Source: Methylobacteriaceae bacterium (GTDB taxonomy: Bacteria; Pseudomonadota; Alphaproteobacteria; Rhizobiales; Beijerinckiaceae). From it: a stretch of DNA of 64,000 bases. The stretch's first letter is position 1, and each line of letters opens with the position of its first letter. Below are positions 9,153 through 19,511 of the stretch, piece by piece. Where the stretch lies: NCBI GenBank assembly GCA_020638195.1, contig JACKJC010000005.1, positions 62,001 to 126,000 on the forward strand, in the 5' to 3' direction. The notes beneath the pieces are model-generated. The model searched no databases and was not told the DNA's origin. It was given only the letters and a program-made list of their open reading frames with translations. The translations under genes and the position numbers were made by a program.

Positions 9153-11216
9153 ATGGCGAAGCTCATCGTCGACGGCATCGAGATCGACGTTCCCGCCGAA
9201 TTCACGCTGCTTCAAGCGTGCGAGGAGGCGGGCAAGGAAATTCCGCGCTTCTGCTACCACGAGCGGCTGTCGATCGCCGGCAATTGCCGCATGTGTCTGG
9301 TGGAAGTGAAGGGCGGGCCGCCCAAGCCGACCGCCTCCTGCGCCATGGCCGTGAAGGACCTGCGCCCGGGCCCCAACGGCGAGCCGCCGGTCGTGCTGAC
9401 CAATTCGCCGATGGTGAAGAAGGCGCGCGAAGGCGTGATGGAGTTCCTGCTGATCAACCATCCGCTGGACTGCCCGATCTGCGATCAGGGCGGCGAATGC
9501 GACCTGCAGGACCAGGCCATGGCCTATGGCGTGGATTCCTCGCGTTTTGCCGAGAACAAGCATGCGGTGACCGACAAGTATATCGGTCCGCTCGTCAAGA
9601 CCTCGATGAACCGCTGCATCCATTGCACGCGCTGTGTCCGCTTCACCGCGGAAGTCGCCGGCACGTCGGACATGGGCGCGATCGGTCGCGGCGAGGACAT
9701 GGAGATCACCACCTATCTCCAGACCGCGATGAAGTCGGAACTGTCGGGCAATATCGCCGATATCTGCCCCGTCGGAGCGCTTCTGCCCAAGCCGCAGAAT
9801 TTCAAGGCTCGCCCGTGGGAGTTGAACAAGACGCCCGCTGTCGACGTGATGGACGCCGTCGGATCGGCGATCCGCGTCGACACACGCGGCCGCGAGGTCA
9901 TGCGTATCCTGCCGCGCGTGAACGAGGCGGTGAACGAGGAATGGATTTCCGACAAGACGCGCCAGATCGTCGACGGTCTGAGACGTCAGCGCCTCGACCG
10001 GCCCTATGTGCGCGAAAACGGCAAGCTGCGCGTCGCGTCCTGGGGCGAGGCCTTTGGCGTCATCGCCGCCAGGACGAAGGCGACTGCGTCTGAGAAAATC
10101 GGCGCGCTTGCCGGCGATCTCGTCAGCGTCGAGGAAATGTTCGCGCTGAAGCAGCTCGTCGAGAGCCTCGGCTCGAAGAACCTCGACTGCCGCCAGGATG
10201 GTTCGAAGCTCGACCCGGCGCTCGGACGCGCCTCCTACATTTTCAACACCACGATCGCCGGTATCGAGGAGGCCGATGCGCTTGTCATCGTCGGCTCCAA
10301 CCCGCGCAAGGAAGCGCCGGTCCTCAACGCGCGCATTCTCAAGCGCAAGCGCGCCGGCAAGTTCATGACCGGCGTGATCGGCGAGCGCGCGGATCTCACC
10401 TACGCCTACGAGCATTTCGGCGCGGGCCCCGAAAGCATCGCCGATTTCGTCTCGAAGGCGCCGAAGGATGTGGCCAAGCCGATGATGATCGTCGGCCAGG
10501 CTGCGCTCGCGCGTCCCGACGGAAAGGCGGTTCTCGCGGCGCTCGCCAAGGCCGCGCTCGACATGGGCATGGTCAAGGACGGCTGGAACGGCTTCAACGT
10601 GCTGCACACCGCCGCGTCCCGCGTCGGCGGCCTCGATGTCGGCTTCACGCCGGGCGAGGGCGGCCTTGACGCGATCGCCATGACCAACCCGGGCGGCGCC
10701 GATCTCATCTTTAATCTCGGCGCCGACGAGATCGACATCGCGCCCGGCGCCTTCGTCGTCTACATCGGCACGCACGGCGACCGCGGCGCGCATCGCGCCG
10801 ATGTCATCCTGCCCTGCGCCGCCTATACGGAAATGTCCGGCCTCTATGCCAACACCGAAGGCCGCGTGCAGCGTTCCGACCGCGCCTGCTTCCCGCCGGG
10901 CGACGCCCGCGAGGGCTGGGCGATCCTGCGTGCGCTGTCGGATGTGCTCGGCAAGAAGCTGCCTTACGATTCGCTCGGCGCCCTGCGCTTGGCGCTGGTC
11001 GCGGCGCATCCGCAATACGGCGCGGTCGACGAGGTCGTCCCCGCCGAGGCCGGCGCCATCACGGCGCTCGCGGGTCTCGGCGGCGCGATGGACAAGACGC
11101 CCTTCGGCTCGGCCGTCGACGACTTCTACCTGACCAACCCGATCGCGCGCGCCTCGGCCGTCATGGCCGAATGTTCGTCTGTCGCCGCGGGCGGCTACAA
11201 GCAAGCGGCGGAGTGA
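9153..11216 (+). CDS. nuoG: NADH-quinone oxidoreductase subunit G
   Basis: The 687-residue 75-kDa-type subunit of complex I, which carries most of the electron-wire clusters. The N-terminal ferredoxin-like domain has the [2Fe-2S] ligands Cys34, Cys45, Cys48 and Cys63. Next come the His-ligated [4Fe-4S] motif ([15 protein letters not shown]) and a further cluster with CIHCTRC and CPVGAL. The rest is the molybdopterin-oxidoreductase-like domain, which has no active site in complex I. The length is normal for alphaproteobacteria, shorter than the E. coli protein. Confidence 0.97.
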   Translation: MAKLIVDGIEIDVPAEFTLLQACEEAGKEIPRFCYHERLSIAGNCRMCLVEVKGGPPKPTASCAMAVKDLRPGPNGEPPVVLTNSPMVKKAREGVMEFLLINHPLDCPICDQGGECDLQDQAMAYGVDSSRFAENKHAVTDKYIGPLVKTSMNRCIHCTRCVRFTAEVAGTSDMGAIGRGEDMEITTYLQTAMKSELSGNIADICPVGALLPKPQNFKARPWELNKTPAVDVMDAVGSAIRVDTRGREVMRILPRVNEAVNEEWISDKTRQIVDGLRRQRLDRPYVRENGKLRVASWGEAFGVIAARTKATASEKIGALAGDLVSVEEMFALKQLVESLGSKNLDCRQDGSKLDPALGRASYIFNTTIAGIEEADALVIVGSNPRKEAPVLNARILKRKRAGKFMTGVIGERADLTYAYEHFGAGPESIADFVSKAPKDVAKPMMIVGQAALARPDGKAVLAALAKAALDMGMVKDGWNGFNVLHTAASRVGGLDVGFTPGEGGLDAIAMTNPGGADLIFNLGADEIDIAPGAFVVYIGTHGDRGAHRADVILPCAAYTEMSGLYANTEGRVQRSDRACFPPGDAREGWAILRALSDVLGKKLPYDSLGALRLALVAAHPQYGAVDEVVPAEAGAITALAGLGGAMDKTPFGSAVDDFYLTNPIARASAVMAECSSVAAGGYKQAAE

Positions 11217-11221
11217 GCCCG

Positions 11222-12232
11222 ATGACCGAACACGCCTGGCTCTGGTCCGTTCTCTGGGACCTGCTGAAAAGCCTGATCCTGCTCGGCTGCGTGCTGATCT
11301 CGACCGCCGTGCTCATCTATGGCGAACGCAAGGTGTGGGGCGCGGTGCACCTGCGTCGCGGCCCGAACGTCGTCGGCCCGTGGGGCGTGCTCCAGCCCTT
11401 CGCCGACTTCGCCAAATTCATCCTCAAGGAGCCGATCTTCCCGGCCGGCGCCAACAAGGTCGTGTTCATTTTGGCGCCGCTCGTCGGCGTCGTGCTCGCC
11501 ATGATGGCCTGGGCCGTCATTCCAGTGAACGAAGGCTGGGTCGTCGCCGACATCAACGTCGGCATTCTCTACATTTTCGCGGTTTCCTCGCTCGGCGTCT
11601 ATTCGATCATCATGGCCGGCTGGGCGTCGAACTCGAAATATCCGTTCCTGTCTGCGCTGCGCGCCGCCGCGCAGATGGTGTCCTACGAAGTCTCGATCGG
11701 CTTCGTCATTGTCACCGTGCTGCTCTGCGCCGGCTCGCTCAACATGTCCGACATCGTTCGCGCGCAGGATACGAAATACGGGCTTCTGGGCTGGTACTGG
11801 CTGCCGCTGTTCCCGATGTTCATCATTTTCTTCGTCTCCGCCCTGGCGGAAACGAACCGTCCGCCCTTCGATCTCGCCGAAGCCGAATCCGAACTCGTGG
11901 CAGGCTACACCGTCGAATACGGCGCCTCGCTGTTCCTGCTGCAGTTCCTGACCGAGCTCGTCGCGGTCCTGACCATGTCGTCGTTGACCGCGATCCTGTT
12001 CCTCGGTGGCTGGCTGTCGCCGTTCCCGTGGATACCGATCATCGGCGCGCCGAGCGTCTTCTGGTTCCTGATCAAGGCGTGGGGCGTGGTCTTCATGTTC
12101 TCCATGACCAAGGCCATCGTGCCGCGCTATCGCTACGACCAGCTGATGCGTCTCGGCTGGAAAGTCTTTCTTCCGATTTCGCTCGCCTGCGTCGTCATCG
12201 TCGCCGCCGTGCTGAAATTGTCAGGACATTGA
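11222..12232 (+). CDS. nuoH: NADH-quinone oxidoreductase subunit H
   Basis: A 336-residue membrane subunit (ND1 homologue) at the junction of the peripheral and membrane arms, forming part of the quinone channel. It has about eight hydrophobic helices and the conserved cytoplasmic loops: [18 protein letters not shown] near the N-terminus, and [19 protein letters not shown] (about 215-233), whose acidic residues are thought to couple quinone reduction to proton pumping. The stop is followed by nuoI after 10 bp. Confidence 0.97.
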   Translation: MTEHAWLWSVLWDLLKSLILLGCVLISTAVLIYGERKVWGAVHLRRGPNVVGPWGVLQPFADFAKFILKEPIFPAGANKVVFILAPLVGVVLAMMAWAVIPVNEGWVVADINVGILYIFAVSSLGVYSIIMAGWASNSKYPFLSALRAAAQMVSYEVSIGFVIVTVLLCAGSLNMSDIVRAQDTKYGLLGWYWLPLFPMFIIFFVSALAETNRPPFDLAEAESELVAGYTVEYGASLFLLQFLTELVAVLTMSSLTAILFLGGWLSPFPWIPIIGAPSVFWFLIKAWGVVFMFSMTKAIVPRYRYDQLMRLGWKVFLPISLACVVIVAAVLKLSGH

Positions 12233-12242
12233 GGGTCGAACC

Positions 12243-12731
12243 ATGAAACTCGACGCAGCGGTCCGCTCGCTCTTCCTCACCGAATTCGTCAAGGCCTTCG
12301 CGTTGGCGATGCGTTACTTCTTCAAGCCGAAGTTGACGCTGAACTATCCGCACGAGAAGAACCCGACCTCGCCCCGTTATCGCGGCGAGCACGCGCTGCG
12401 CCGCTATCCCAACGGCGAGGAGCGTTGCATCGCCTGCAAGCTCTGCGAGGCGATTTGCCCGGCGCAGGCGATCACCATCGAGGCCGGCCCCCGTCGCAAC
12501 GACGGCACGCGCCGCACGACGCGCTACGACATCGACATGATGAAGTGCATCTATTGCGGCTTCTGCCAGGAGGCCTGCCCGGTCGACGCGATCGTGGAAG
12601 GCCCGAACGCCGAATTCGCTACCGAGACGCGTGAGGAGCTGCAGTACGACAAGCAGCGGCTGCTCGACAACGGCGCGCGCTGGGAGCGCGAGCTGGCGCG
12701 CAACATCGCGCTCGACGCGCCGTATCGCTGA
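12243..12731 (+). CDS. nuoI: NADH-quinone oxidoreductase subunit I
   Basis: A 162-residue 8Fe-ferredoxin-type subunit (23-kDa homologue) holding clusters N6a and N6b. The two CxxCxxCxxxC motifs are complete: Cys62/65/68/72 ([11 protein letters not shown]) and Cys102/105/108/112 ([11 protein letters not shown]), each followed by P. An amphipathic N-terminal helix probably anchors it at the membrane surface. It sits between nuoH and nuoJ as in other nuo operons. Confidence 0.97.
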   Translation: MKLDAAVRSLFLTEFVKAFALAMRYFFKPKLTLNYPHEKNPTSPRYRGEHALRRYPNGEERCIACKLCEAICPAQAITIEAGPRRNDGTRRTTRYDIDMMKCIYCGFCQEACPVDAIVEGPNAEFATETREELQYDKQRLLDNGARWERELARNIALDAPYR

Positions 12732-12742
12732 GGGCCGACCGA

Positions 12743-13348
12743 ATGACCGCCGCAGCCGTCTTCTTCTACATCTTCTCGGCCATCATGCTGGCGTCCGCCT
12801 TCATGGTGATCGCCGCGCGTAACCCGGTTCACTCCGTTCTCTTCCTCATCCTCGCCTTCGTGAACGCGGCCGGCCTGTTCCTGCTCGCGGGCGCGGAATT
12901 CCTGGGGATGATCCTGATCGTCGTCTATGTCGGCGCGGTCGCGGTGCTTTTCCTCTTCGTCGTCATGATGCTCGACGTCGATTTCGCGGAACTGAAGCGG
13001 GGTTTCCTGCAGGTTCTGCCCATCGGCGCCGTCATCGGCGCGATCGTGGCGATCGAGCTGATCATGGTCGTCGGCGCCTGGACGACGGCGCCCGCCAATC
13101 TGATCGCCATCGACGCCAAGGCGCCGGCGGGCATCACGAACACCCAAGCGCTCGGCCAGGTGCTCTACACCAAGTATCTGCTGTTCTTCCAGGCGTCGGG
13201 CCTCGTCCTGCTGACGGCGATGATCGGCGCGATCGTGCTCACGCTGCGCCACAAGGTGGTCAAGCGCCAGTCGATCGAAGAGCAGAACGCCCGTACGCCG
13301 GAAACGGCGGTCGAGCTGAAGAAAGTCGCGTCGCGAGCCGGCGTGTAA
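12743..13348 (+). CDS. nuoJ: NADH-quinone oxidoreductase subunit J
   Basis: A 201-residue membrane subunit (ND6 homologue) with five hydrophobic helices. The conserved third helix region LGMILIVVYVGAVAVLFLFV contains the pi-bulge tyrosine/glycine stretch important in coupling. The C-terminal tail is hydrophilic, with KRQSIEEQNARTPETAVEL, as in alphaproteobacterial homologues. It is followed by nuoK after 15 bp. Confidence 0.95.
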   Translation: MTAAAVFFYIFSAIMLASAFMVIAARNPVHSVLFLILAFVNAAGLFLLAGAEFLGMILIVVYVGAVAVLFLFVVMMLDVDFAELKRGFLQVLPIGAVIGAIVAIELIMVVGAWTTAPANLIAIDAKAPAGITNTQALGQVLYTKYLLFFQASGLVLLTAMIGAIVLTLRHKVVKRQSIEEQNARTPETAVELKKVASRAGV

Positions 13349-13363
13349 GGGGCAGGGGCAGTC

Positions 13364-13672
13364 ATGGCGATTTCACTCACCCATTACCTGGTCGTGGCCG
13401 CGATCCTGTTCACGATCGGCGTGGCGGGCATCATCCTCAACCGCAAGAACATCATCGTCATCCTGATGTCGGTCGAGCTGATCCTGCTCTCGGTCAACAT
13501 CAACCTCGTCGCCTTCTCCTCGGCGCGCGGCGATTTGACGGGACAGGTGTTCGCGCTGCTGATCCTCACGGTGGCTGCGGCCGAGGCCGCGATCGGCCTC
13601 GCCATTCTTGTCACCTACTATCGCAACCGCGGCTCGATCGCGGTCGAAGACATCAACGCGATGAAGGGCTGA
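13364..13672 (+). CDS. nuoK: NADH-quinone oxidoreductase subunit K
   Basis: A 102-residue membrane subunit (ND4L homologue) with three helices. It contains the two conserved membrane glutamates used in proton translocation, Glu38 ([11 protein letters not shown]) and Glu74 ([11 protein letters not shown]), corresponding to Glu36 and Glu72 of E. coli. The size is normal. The nuoL ATG follows the stop after one base. Confidence 0.97.
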   Translation: MAISLTHYLVVAAILFTIGVAGIILNRKNIIVILMSVELILLSVNINLVAFSSARGDLTGQVFALLILTVAAAEAAIGLAILVTYYRNRGSIAVEDINAMKG

Positions 13673-13673
13673 G

Positions 13674-15677
13674 ATGTATACCGCGATCGTCTTTCTCCCC
13701 CTTCTGGGCTTCCTGATCGCCGGCTTCGTCGGCAATCGCATCGGCGCGCGCGCGACCGAAATCATCACGACCGGCCTGCTGATGGTCTCGGCTCTGCTGT
13801 CGTGGGTCGTCTTCTCGCAGATCGCGCTCGGCCACGGCCACGCGGTCACGCCGGTCGTCGCCAACTGGATCACCTCGGGCGGCCTCAAGGTCGACTGGGC
13901 CTTGCGCATCGACTCGCTGACGGCCGTCATGCTCGTCGTCGTCACCACCGTGTCGAGCCTCGTGCACCTCTACTCGATCGGCTACATGCACGAGGACCCG
14001 AGCCGGCCGCGCTTCTTCGGCTATCTCTCGCTCTTCACCTTCGCCATGCTCATGCTGGTGACGGCTGACAATCTCGTGCAGATGTTCTTCGGCTGGGAAG
14101 GCGTCGGTCTCGCCTCCTACCTGCTGATCGGCTTCTGGTACGAAAAGCCGTCGGCCTGCGCCGCCGCCATCAAGGCCTTCGTGGTCAACCGCGTCGGCGA
14201 TTTCGGCTTCGCGCTCGGCATCTTCCTAGTGTTCGTTCTGACGGGCTCGGTCGCCTTCGACGCGATCTTCGCCGCCGCGCCGGGCCTAGCGCACAAGAAC
14301 ATCGAAGTGTTCGGCTATACCTGGGACGCCTGGACGATCACCTGCCTACTGCTCTTCATGGGCGCCATGGGCAAGTCCGCGCAGTTCCTGCTGCACACCT
14401 GGCTGCCGGATGCGATGGAAGGCCCGACGCCGGTCTCCGCGCTCATCCATGCCGCGACCATGGTCACGGCCGGCGTCTTCATGGTCGCGCGCCTCTCGCC
14501 GCTGTTCGAACTCTCGCACACGGCGCTGACCTTCGTGACCGTGATCGGCGCGACGACGGCGATCTTCGCGGCGACAGTCGGCCTCGTGCAGAACGACATC
14601 AAGCGCGTCATCGCCTATTCAACCTGTTCGCAGCTCGGCTACATGTTTGTCGCGCTCGGCGTCGGCGGCTACGCGATCGGCGTGTTCCACCTCTTCACGC
14701 ACGCCTTCTTCAAGGCGCTGTTGTTCCTCGGCGCGGGCTCGGTCATCCACGCGATGCACCACGAGCAGGACATGCGCAACATGGGCGGCCTGCGCAAGGA
14801 AATCCCCTTCACCTTCTGGATGATGACGATCGGCACGCTGGCGCTGACCGGCTTCCCCTTCACGGCGGGCTATTATTCGAAGGATGCGATCATCGAGGCG
14901 GCTTATGCGGCGGGCGCGCATTCCTCGGCCGCGGTCTACGCCTTCCTGGCGACGACGATCGCGGCCGGCCTGACATCCTTCTATTCATGGCGCCTCGTCT
15001 TCATGACCTTCTACGGCGAACGCGGCGCCAACGCCGTGCACGTGGAAGCGCACGGCCACGACGACCACGCGCATGCGCATGACGATCATGGCCATGGGCA
15101 CGGCGATCACACGCCGCACGAGAGTCCGCTGGTCATGCTGGTTCCGCTCGGCGTGCTCGCCATCGGCGCGCTGTTTGCAGGCCTCGCCTTCTCGCAGAAT
15201 TTCATCGGCCATCACTTCGAGGAATTCTGGAAGGGCACGATCGGCCAGGGGCCGGACAACCACATCATGCACGACATGCATGATGTCGCGCTCGGCGTCG
15301 GTCTCGCGCCGTCCTTCATGATGATCGGCGGCTTCCTCGTCGCGCTCTGGTTCTACATCCTCAAGCCCGGCACTGCGCGTCGCCTGGCAGAGGCCAATCC
15401 GGTGCTCTACCGCTTCCTGCTCAACAAGTGGTACTTCGACGAGCTCTACGACGCGATCTTCGTGCGTCCGGCCTTCTGGATCGGCCGCGTGTTCTGGAAG
15501 CAGGGCGACGGCAAGATCATTGACGGCCTCGGCCCGGACGGCATTTCGGCGCGCGTCGTCGATATCGCCAAGGGCGCCGTGCGCCTGCAGACCGGCTATC
15601 TCTATCACTACGCCTTCGCGATGCTGATCGGGGTCGCCGCCTTCATCACCTGGTATCTGATCGGCGGAGTGCGCTGA
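13674..15677 (+). CDS. nuoL: NADH-quinone oxidoreductase subunit L
   Basis: A 667-residue antiporter-like proton-pumping subunit (ND5 homologue) of complex I. It has the [18 protein letters not shown] block with the essential glutamate (about 144), the [21 protein letters not shown] block with the channel lysine, and HAATMVTAG. The C-terminal part forms the long lateral helix. An unusual histidine-rich loop (456-482, eleven His in 27 residues) interrupts the C-terminal third, just after the conserved [14 protein letters not shown]. nuoM starts immediately after. Confidence 0.97.
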   Translation: MYTAIVFLPLLGFLIAGFVGNRIGARATEIITTGLLMVSALLSWVVFSQIALGHGHAVTPVVANWITSGGLKVDWALRIDSLTAVMLVVVTTVSSLVHLYSIGYMHEDPSRPRFFGYLSLFTFAMLMLVTADNLVQMFFGWEGVGLASYLLIGFWYEKPSACAAAIKAFVVNRVGDFGFALGIFLVFVLTGSVAFDAIFAAAPGLAHKNIEVFGYTWDAWTITCLLLFMGAMGKSAQFLLHTWLPDAMEGPTPVSALIHAATMVTAGVFMVARLSPLFELSHTALTFVTVIGATTAIFAATVGLVQNDIKRVIAYSTCSQLGYMFVALGVGGYAIGVFHLFTHAFFKALLFLGAGSVIHAMHHEQDMRNMGGLRKEIPFTFWMMTIGTLALTGFPFTAGYYSKDAIIEAAYAAGAHSSAAVYAFLATTIAAGLTSFYSWRLVFMTFYGERGANAVHVEAHGHDDHAHAHDDHGHGHGDHTPHESPLVMLVPLGVLAIGALFAGLAFSQNFIGHHFEEFWKGTIGQGPDNHIMHDMHDVALGVGLAPSFMMIGGFLVALWFYILKPGTARRLAEANPVLYRFLLNKWYFDELYDAIFVRPAFWIGRVFWKQGDGKIIDGLGPDGISARVVDIAKGAVRLQTGYLYHYAFAMLIGVAAFITWYLIGGVR

Positions 15678-15678
15678 A

Positions 15679-17190
15679 ATGACCGGCTTCGGCATACTCT
15701 CGGCGATCACCTTCCTGCCGCTCGTCGGCGTGGTGATCCTCATGTTCCATCGCGGAGACGACGCCGCGACCGTGCGCTCGATCCGCCACGTCGCGCTGTG
15801 GACGACGCTCGCGACCTTCCTCGTCACGCTGCTCGCCTGGAGCCGCTTCGATCCCGCGCTCGCTGGCTTCCAGATGGTGGAGAGCCAAGCTTGGGCCGGC
15901 GGCGGCCTCGTCTACAAGATGGGCGTGGATGGCATGTCCTTCCCCTTCGTGGTGCTGACGGCCTTCCTCATGCCGTTCTGCATCCTGGCTTCGTGGGAAG
16001 CGATCAATGTCCGCGTCAAGGAATACATGATCGCCTTCCTCGTGCTGGAAACGCTGATGCTCGGCGTCTTCTGCGCGCTCGATCTCGTCCTCTTCTATCT
16101 CTTCTTCGAGGGCGGCCTGATCCCGATGTTCCTCATCATCGGCGTCTGGGGCGGCAAGCGTCGCATCTACGCGGCCTTCAAGTTCTTCCTCTACACGCTC
16201 GTCGGTTCGCTGCTGATGCTGATCGCGATCATGTGGATGGCGAGCTTCGCGCATACGACCGACATCACGGTCCTCCTGAAGACGCAGTTCCCCGCCGATG
16301 CGCAGAAGTACCTCTGGCTCGCCTTCTTCGCCTCCTTCGCGGTGAAGATGCCGATGTGGCCGGTCCACACCTGGTTGCCTGACGCGCACGTCGAGGCGCC
16401 GACGGCGGGCTCGGTCATTCTGGCGGGCATCCTGCTGAAGATGGGCGGTTACGGTTTCATCCGGTTCTCGCTGCCCATGTTCCCGGACGCGTCGCACTAT
16501 TTCGCGCCGCTCGTCTTCGCCATGTCCGTGATCGCGATCATCTACACCTCGCTCGTCGCGCTGGTGCAGGAGGACATGAAGAAGCTGATCGCCTATTCCT
16601 CCGTCGCGCACATGGGCTTCGTCACCATGGGCCTGTTCGCGATGAATCAGCAGGGCGTGCAGGGCGCGGTCTACCAGATGGTCTCGCACGGCCTCGTCTC
16701 GGGCGCGCTCTTCCTCTGCGTCGGTGTCGTCTACGATCGCATGCATACGCGCGAGATCGCAGCCTATGGCGGCCTCGTGCGCAACATGCCGCTCTACGCC
16801 GTGGCCTTCATGGTCTTCACGATGGCGAATGTCGGCCTGCCCGGCACCTCCGGCTTCGTTGGCGAATTCCTGACGCTGCTCGGCACGTTTGCGGCCAACA
16901 GCAAGGTCGCTTTCTTCGCCACCTTCGGCGTGATCCTGTCGGCGGCCTATGCGCTCTACCTCTACCGCCGCGCGATCTTCGGCGTGCTCGACAAGCCCGA
17001 GCTCGCCAACATCAAGGATCTGAGCGGACGCGAGATCGCGCTGCTCGGCCCGCTCGTCGTGCTCGTCATCTACTATGGCGTGCATCCCGGCCCGATCCTC
17101 GACGCCTCGGCCGCCTCCGTCGCCGAACTCGTCAAGTCAACGCAATCCGTCGCCGCCGCCGTGAAATCGGCTGCGCTTGCCGGCCACTGA
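15679..17190 (+). CDS. nuoM: NADH-quinone oxidoreductase subunit M
   Basis: A 503-residue antiporter-like subunit (ND4 homologue) with about 14 membrane helices. Conserved features are [22 protein letters not shown] with the essential glutamate, [20 protein letters not shown] with the channel lysine, and [12 protein letters not shown]. The length matches the family. It starts 1 bp after the nuoL stop and is followed by nuoN after 10 bp. Confidence 0.97.
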   Translation: MTGFGILSAITFLPLVGVVILMFHRGDDAATVRSIRHVALWTTLATFLVTLLAWSRFDPALAGFQMVESQAWAGGGLVYKMGVDGMSFPFVVLTAFLMPFCILASWEAINVRVKEYMIAFLVLETLMLGVFCALDLVLFYLFFEGGLIPMFLIIGVWGGKRRIYAAFKFFLYTLVGSLLMLIAIMWMASFAHTTDITVLLKTQFPADAQKYLWLAFFASFAVKMPMWPVHTWLPDAHVEAPTAGSVILAGILLKMGGYGFIRFSLPMFPDASHYFAPLVFAMSVIAIIYTSLVALVQEDMKKLIAYSSVAHMGFVTMGLFAMNQQGVQGAVYQMVSHGLVSGALFLCVGVVYDRMHTREIAAYGGLVRNMPLYAVAFMVFTMANVGLPGTSGFVGEFLTLLGTFAANSKVAFFATFGVILSAAYALYLYRRAIFGVLDKPELANIKDLSGREIALLGPLVVLVIYYGVHPGPILDASAASVAELVKSTQSVAAAVKSAALAGH

Positions 17191-17200
17191 AGGCAGACCG

Positions 17201-18637
17201 ATGCATCCGCTCAGCTTCTCCATCGCTCACGCCCTGCCGGAGACGGTTCTGGCGATCGGCGCGCTGGCGCTGGTTCTCGTCGGCGCGATCCGCGGCGAGA
17301 AATCGGCCGGCCTCGTCGCCGAACTCGCCATTGGCGTCTTGGCGCTCGCGTTGGTCGTCATCTTCGTCGGCGCGAAATCCTCCGCCGATGTGTTCGAAGG
17401 CGCCTTCGTCGACGATCAATTCGCGCGCTTCATGAAGGTGTTGGTGCTGATCGGTTCGCTGGTGTCGCTCGTCCTGTCGCGCGACTTCCTGCAACGCGAG
17501 GGGATCGACCTCTTCGAATTCCCGATCCTCATCCTGCTGTCGACGCTCGGCATGCTGCTGCTGACGTCCGCCAACAGCCTCATCTCGCTCTATCTCGGCC
17601 TCGAGCTGATGTCGCTGGCGCTCTATGTCGTCGCCGCCTTCCACCGCGACAATCTCAAGGCGTCGGAAGCGGGCCTGAAATATTTCGTTCTCGGCGCGCT
17701 GTCGTCCGGCATGCTGCTCTACGGCGCCTCGCTGATCTACGGCTACGCCGGCACGGTGCAGTTCGACGGCATCGCCAAGGCGCTGACGGCGGGACCGCAG
17801 ATCGGCGTCGTCTTCGGTCTCGTCTTCCTGCTGGCGGGCCTCGCCTTCAAGATGTCGACGGTGCCCTTCCACATGTGGACGCCCGACGTCTACGAGGGCG
17901 CGCCGACGCCGGTCACCGCCTTCTTCGCCTCGGCGCCCAAGATGGCGGCCGTCGCCATCACGCTGCGCGTCGTCACCGATGCGCTGCCCGGCCTCGCGCA
18001 CGAATGGCGCCAGATCGTGATGTTCATCTCGATCGCCTCCATGGCGCTCGGCTCGTTCGCGGCGATCGGCCAGACCAGCATCAAGCGCCTGATGGCCTAT
18101 TCCTCGATCGGCCACATGGGCTTCGCGCTGGTCGGTCTCGCCGCCAACACGGCGGCCGGCGTGCAGGGCGTCGCGCTCTACATGGCGATCTACCTCGTCA
18201 CAACGCTCGGCGTCTTTGCCGTCATCCTCGCCATGCGGGTCCAGGGCAAGGCGGTCGAGACGATTTCCGATCTGTCGGGTCTCGCGCGCACCAACGGCTG
18301 GATGGCCTTCTTTATGGCCATGCTGATGTTCTCGCTGTCGGGCATCCCGCCGCTCGCGGGCTTCTTCGCGAAATACTACGCCTTCCTCGCGGCCGTGCAG
18401 GCGGGCCTGACCCCGCTGGCCGTCATCGGCGTGCTGCTCTCGACGGTTGCGGCCTTCTACTACCTGCGTATCGTCAAGATCATGTATTTCGACGACCCCG
18501 CGCCGGCTTTCGATGTCGCGCCGCTCTCGGTGCGCGTAGTCATGGCGGTCTCGACCGCTCTCGTCTTCCTGTTCTGGGTCTATCCCGCGCCCTTCGTGAC
18601 GGCGGCCGCCAATGCGGCCAAGGCCTTCGCGTTCTGA
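17201..18637 (+). CDS. nuoN: NADH-quinone oxidoreductase subunit N
   Basis: A 478-residue antiporter-like subunit (ND2 homologue), the last gene of the nuo operon. The conserved blocks are LYLGLELMSLALYVV (glutamate), LAGLAFKMSTVPFHMWTPDVYEGAP (channel lysine) and SSIGHMGFAL. The start ATG at MHPLSF follows a GAAGGCAG ribosome site. A composite palindromic repeat begins 14 bp after the stop and may end or attenuate the transcript before birA. Confidence 0.97.
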   Translation: MHPLSFSIAHALPETVLAIGALALVLVGAIRGEKSAGLVAELAIGVLALALVVIFVGAKSSADVFEGAFVDDQFARFMKVLVLIGSLVSLVLSRDFLQREGIDLFEFPILILLSTLGMLLLTSANSLISLYLGLELMSLALYVVAAFHRDNLKASEAGLKYFVLGALSSGMLLYGASLIYGYAGTVQFDGIAKALTAGPQIGVVFGLVFLLAGLAFKMSTVPFHMWTPDVYEGAPTPVTAFFASAPKMAAVAITLRVVTDALPGLAHEWRQIVMFISIASMALGSFAAIGQTSIKRLMAYSSIGHMGFALVGLAANTAAGVQGVALYMAIYLVTTLGVFAVILAMRVQGKAVETISDLSGLARTNGWMAFFMAMLMFSLSGIPPLAGFFAKYYAFLAAVQAGLTPLAVIGVLLSTVAAFYYLRIVKIMYFDDPAPAFDVAPLSVRVVMAVSTALVFLFWVYPAPFVTAAANAAKAFAF

Positions 18638-18651
18638 CCGCGCGAACAAAC

Positions 18652-18707
18652 GGACTGCGAGCCCCAAGGCTCGCTTCGGGAATCGCGAGCCTTGGGGCTC
18701 GCGGTCC
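18652..18707. repeat. 56-bp composite palindromic repeat, copy 1
   Basis: Two 23-bp arms that are complementary except for one position, separated by a 10-base loop. Each arm itself contains a small palindrome (GCGAGCC-4 bases-GGCTCGC) and the outer ends are GGACT/GGTCC. The same architecture with the same arm and loop lengths recurs at 47065-47120. It lies between nuoN and birA and has no T-run, so it is more like a REP-type element than a classic terminator. Confidence 0.85.
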
Positions 18708-18719
18708 AGTTTCGCGGTG

Positions 18720-19511
18720 ATGCGCCTTGGAGCCGAATCCGTCGCGCGTGGCTACCGTCTCGATTATCTCGACAGCGTCGGCTCAACCAACGCCGTTGCT
18801 CTCATGCGCGCGCGCGAGCAGGGCGAGCGCGGCCCCGTCTGGATCGTCGGCGGCGAGCAGACCTCCGGACGCGGTCGCATGGGCCGGCAATGGACATCGC
18901 CGCCCGGAAATCTCTATTCCAGTCTGCTGCTGACGGACCCTTGTCCGATCGAAAAGGCGCCAGAACTCGGTTTTGTCGCCGGCGTCGCGCTGGCCGAAGC
19001 CGCCAGCGCCGCCCTGGGAGCGCGTGAGCAACTCGGGCTCAAATGGCCGAACGACCTTCTCTGCGACGGCGCGAAGCTCTCAGGCATGCTGCTGGAGGCG
19101 ACGCGCCTGGCCGACGGCGTGCTCGCGACCGTCATCGGCATCGGCGTCAATTGCCGCTCGCATCCCGATCTGCCGAACTATGCCACGACCGACCTCGAAA
19201 CCATCCTGCCCGGAGCGGGCGATCCCGGAGCGTTTTTCGCCGCGCTTTCGGACGCAATGGCGCGCGCGCTGGAGATATGGGCGCGGGGCGAGAAATTCGC
19301 CGCCATTCGAGAAAAATGGCTTGCCGCCTGTCTGGGACGCGGCGGGTCGGTCAAGGTCGCGCTCGGCGAAAGGACGATAGAGGGCGTTTTCGACACGATC
19401 GACCCGCACGGTCGCCTGATTGTCTTGACGCCGGACGGGCGGGCGGCCATTGACGCAGGCGATGTCCTGCTCGGCCCCGCCGCACAGGCCAAATTGCGCG
19501 GAAAGGCCTGA
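18720..19511 (+). CDS. birA: Biotin--[acetyl-CoA-carboxylase] ligase
   Basis: A 263-residue biotin protein ligase that makes biotinyl-AMP and transfers biotin to the lysine of carboxylase carrier domains, for example the 3-methylcrotonyl-CoA carboxylase alpha subunit encoded at 48813-50816. The biotin-binding GRGRMGRQW loop is at about 50-58 and KWPND at 108-112; a C-terminal SH3-like domain follows. There is no N-terminal DNA-binding domain, so it is the monofunctional form and not a bio repressor. birA directly downstream of nuoN and before rnj is the usual order in this group. The stop abuts the rnj ATG. Confidence 0.95.
   Translation: MRLGAESVARGYRLDYLDSVGSTNAVALMRAREQGERGPVWIVGGEQTSGRGRMGRQWTSPPGNLYSSLLLTDPCPIEKAPELGFVAGVALAEAASAALGAREQLGLKWPNDLLCDGAKLSGMLLEATRLADGVLATVIGIGVNCRSHPDLPNYATTDLETILPGAGDPGAFFAALSDAMARALEIWARGEKFAAIREKWLAACLGRGGSVKVALGERTIEGVFDTIDPHGRLIVLTPDGRAAIDAGDVLLGPAAQAKLRGKA

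Noticed and set aside
9051..11204. 717-codon open frame on the minus strand opposite nuoG
   Set aside because: Its translation is low-complexity (Arg/Asp/His-rich), has no recognisable domain and mirrors the codon bias of nuoG. Long antisense open frames are expected in this GC-rich DNA.
15040..15125. His-rich tract read as part of a cation-diffusion metal transporter
   Set aside because: The surrounding sequence is a full-length NuoL with all conserved helices; the tract is an insertion in that protein.
17132..18667. 511-codon open frame on the minus strand opposite nuoN
   Set aside because: The product is rich in Arg, Glu, Asp and His with no domain, and NuoN on the other strand has all its conserved motifs.
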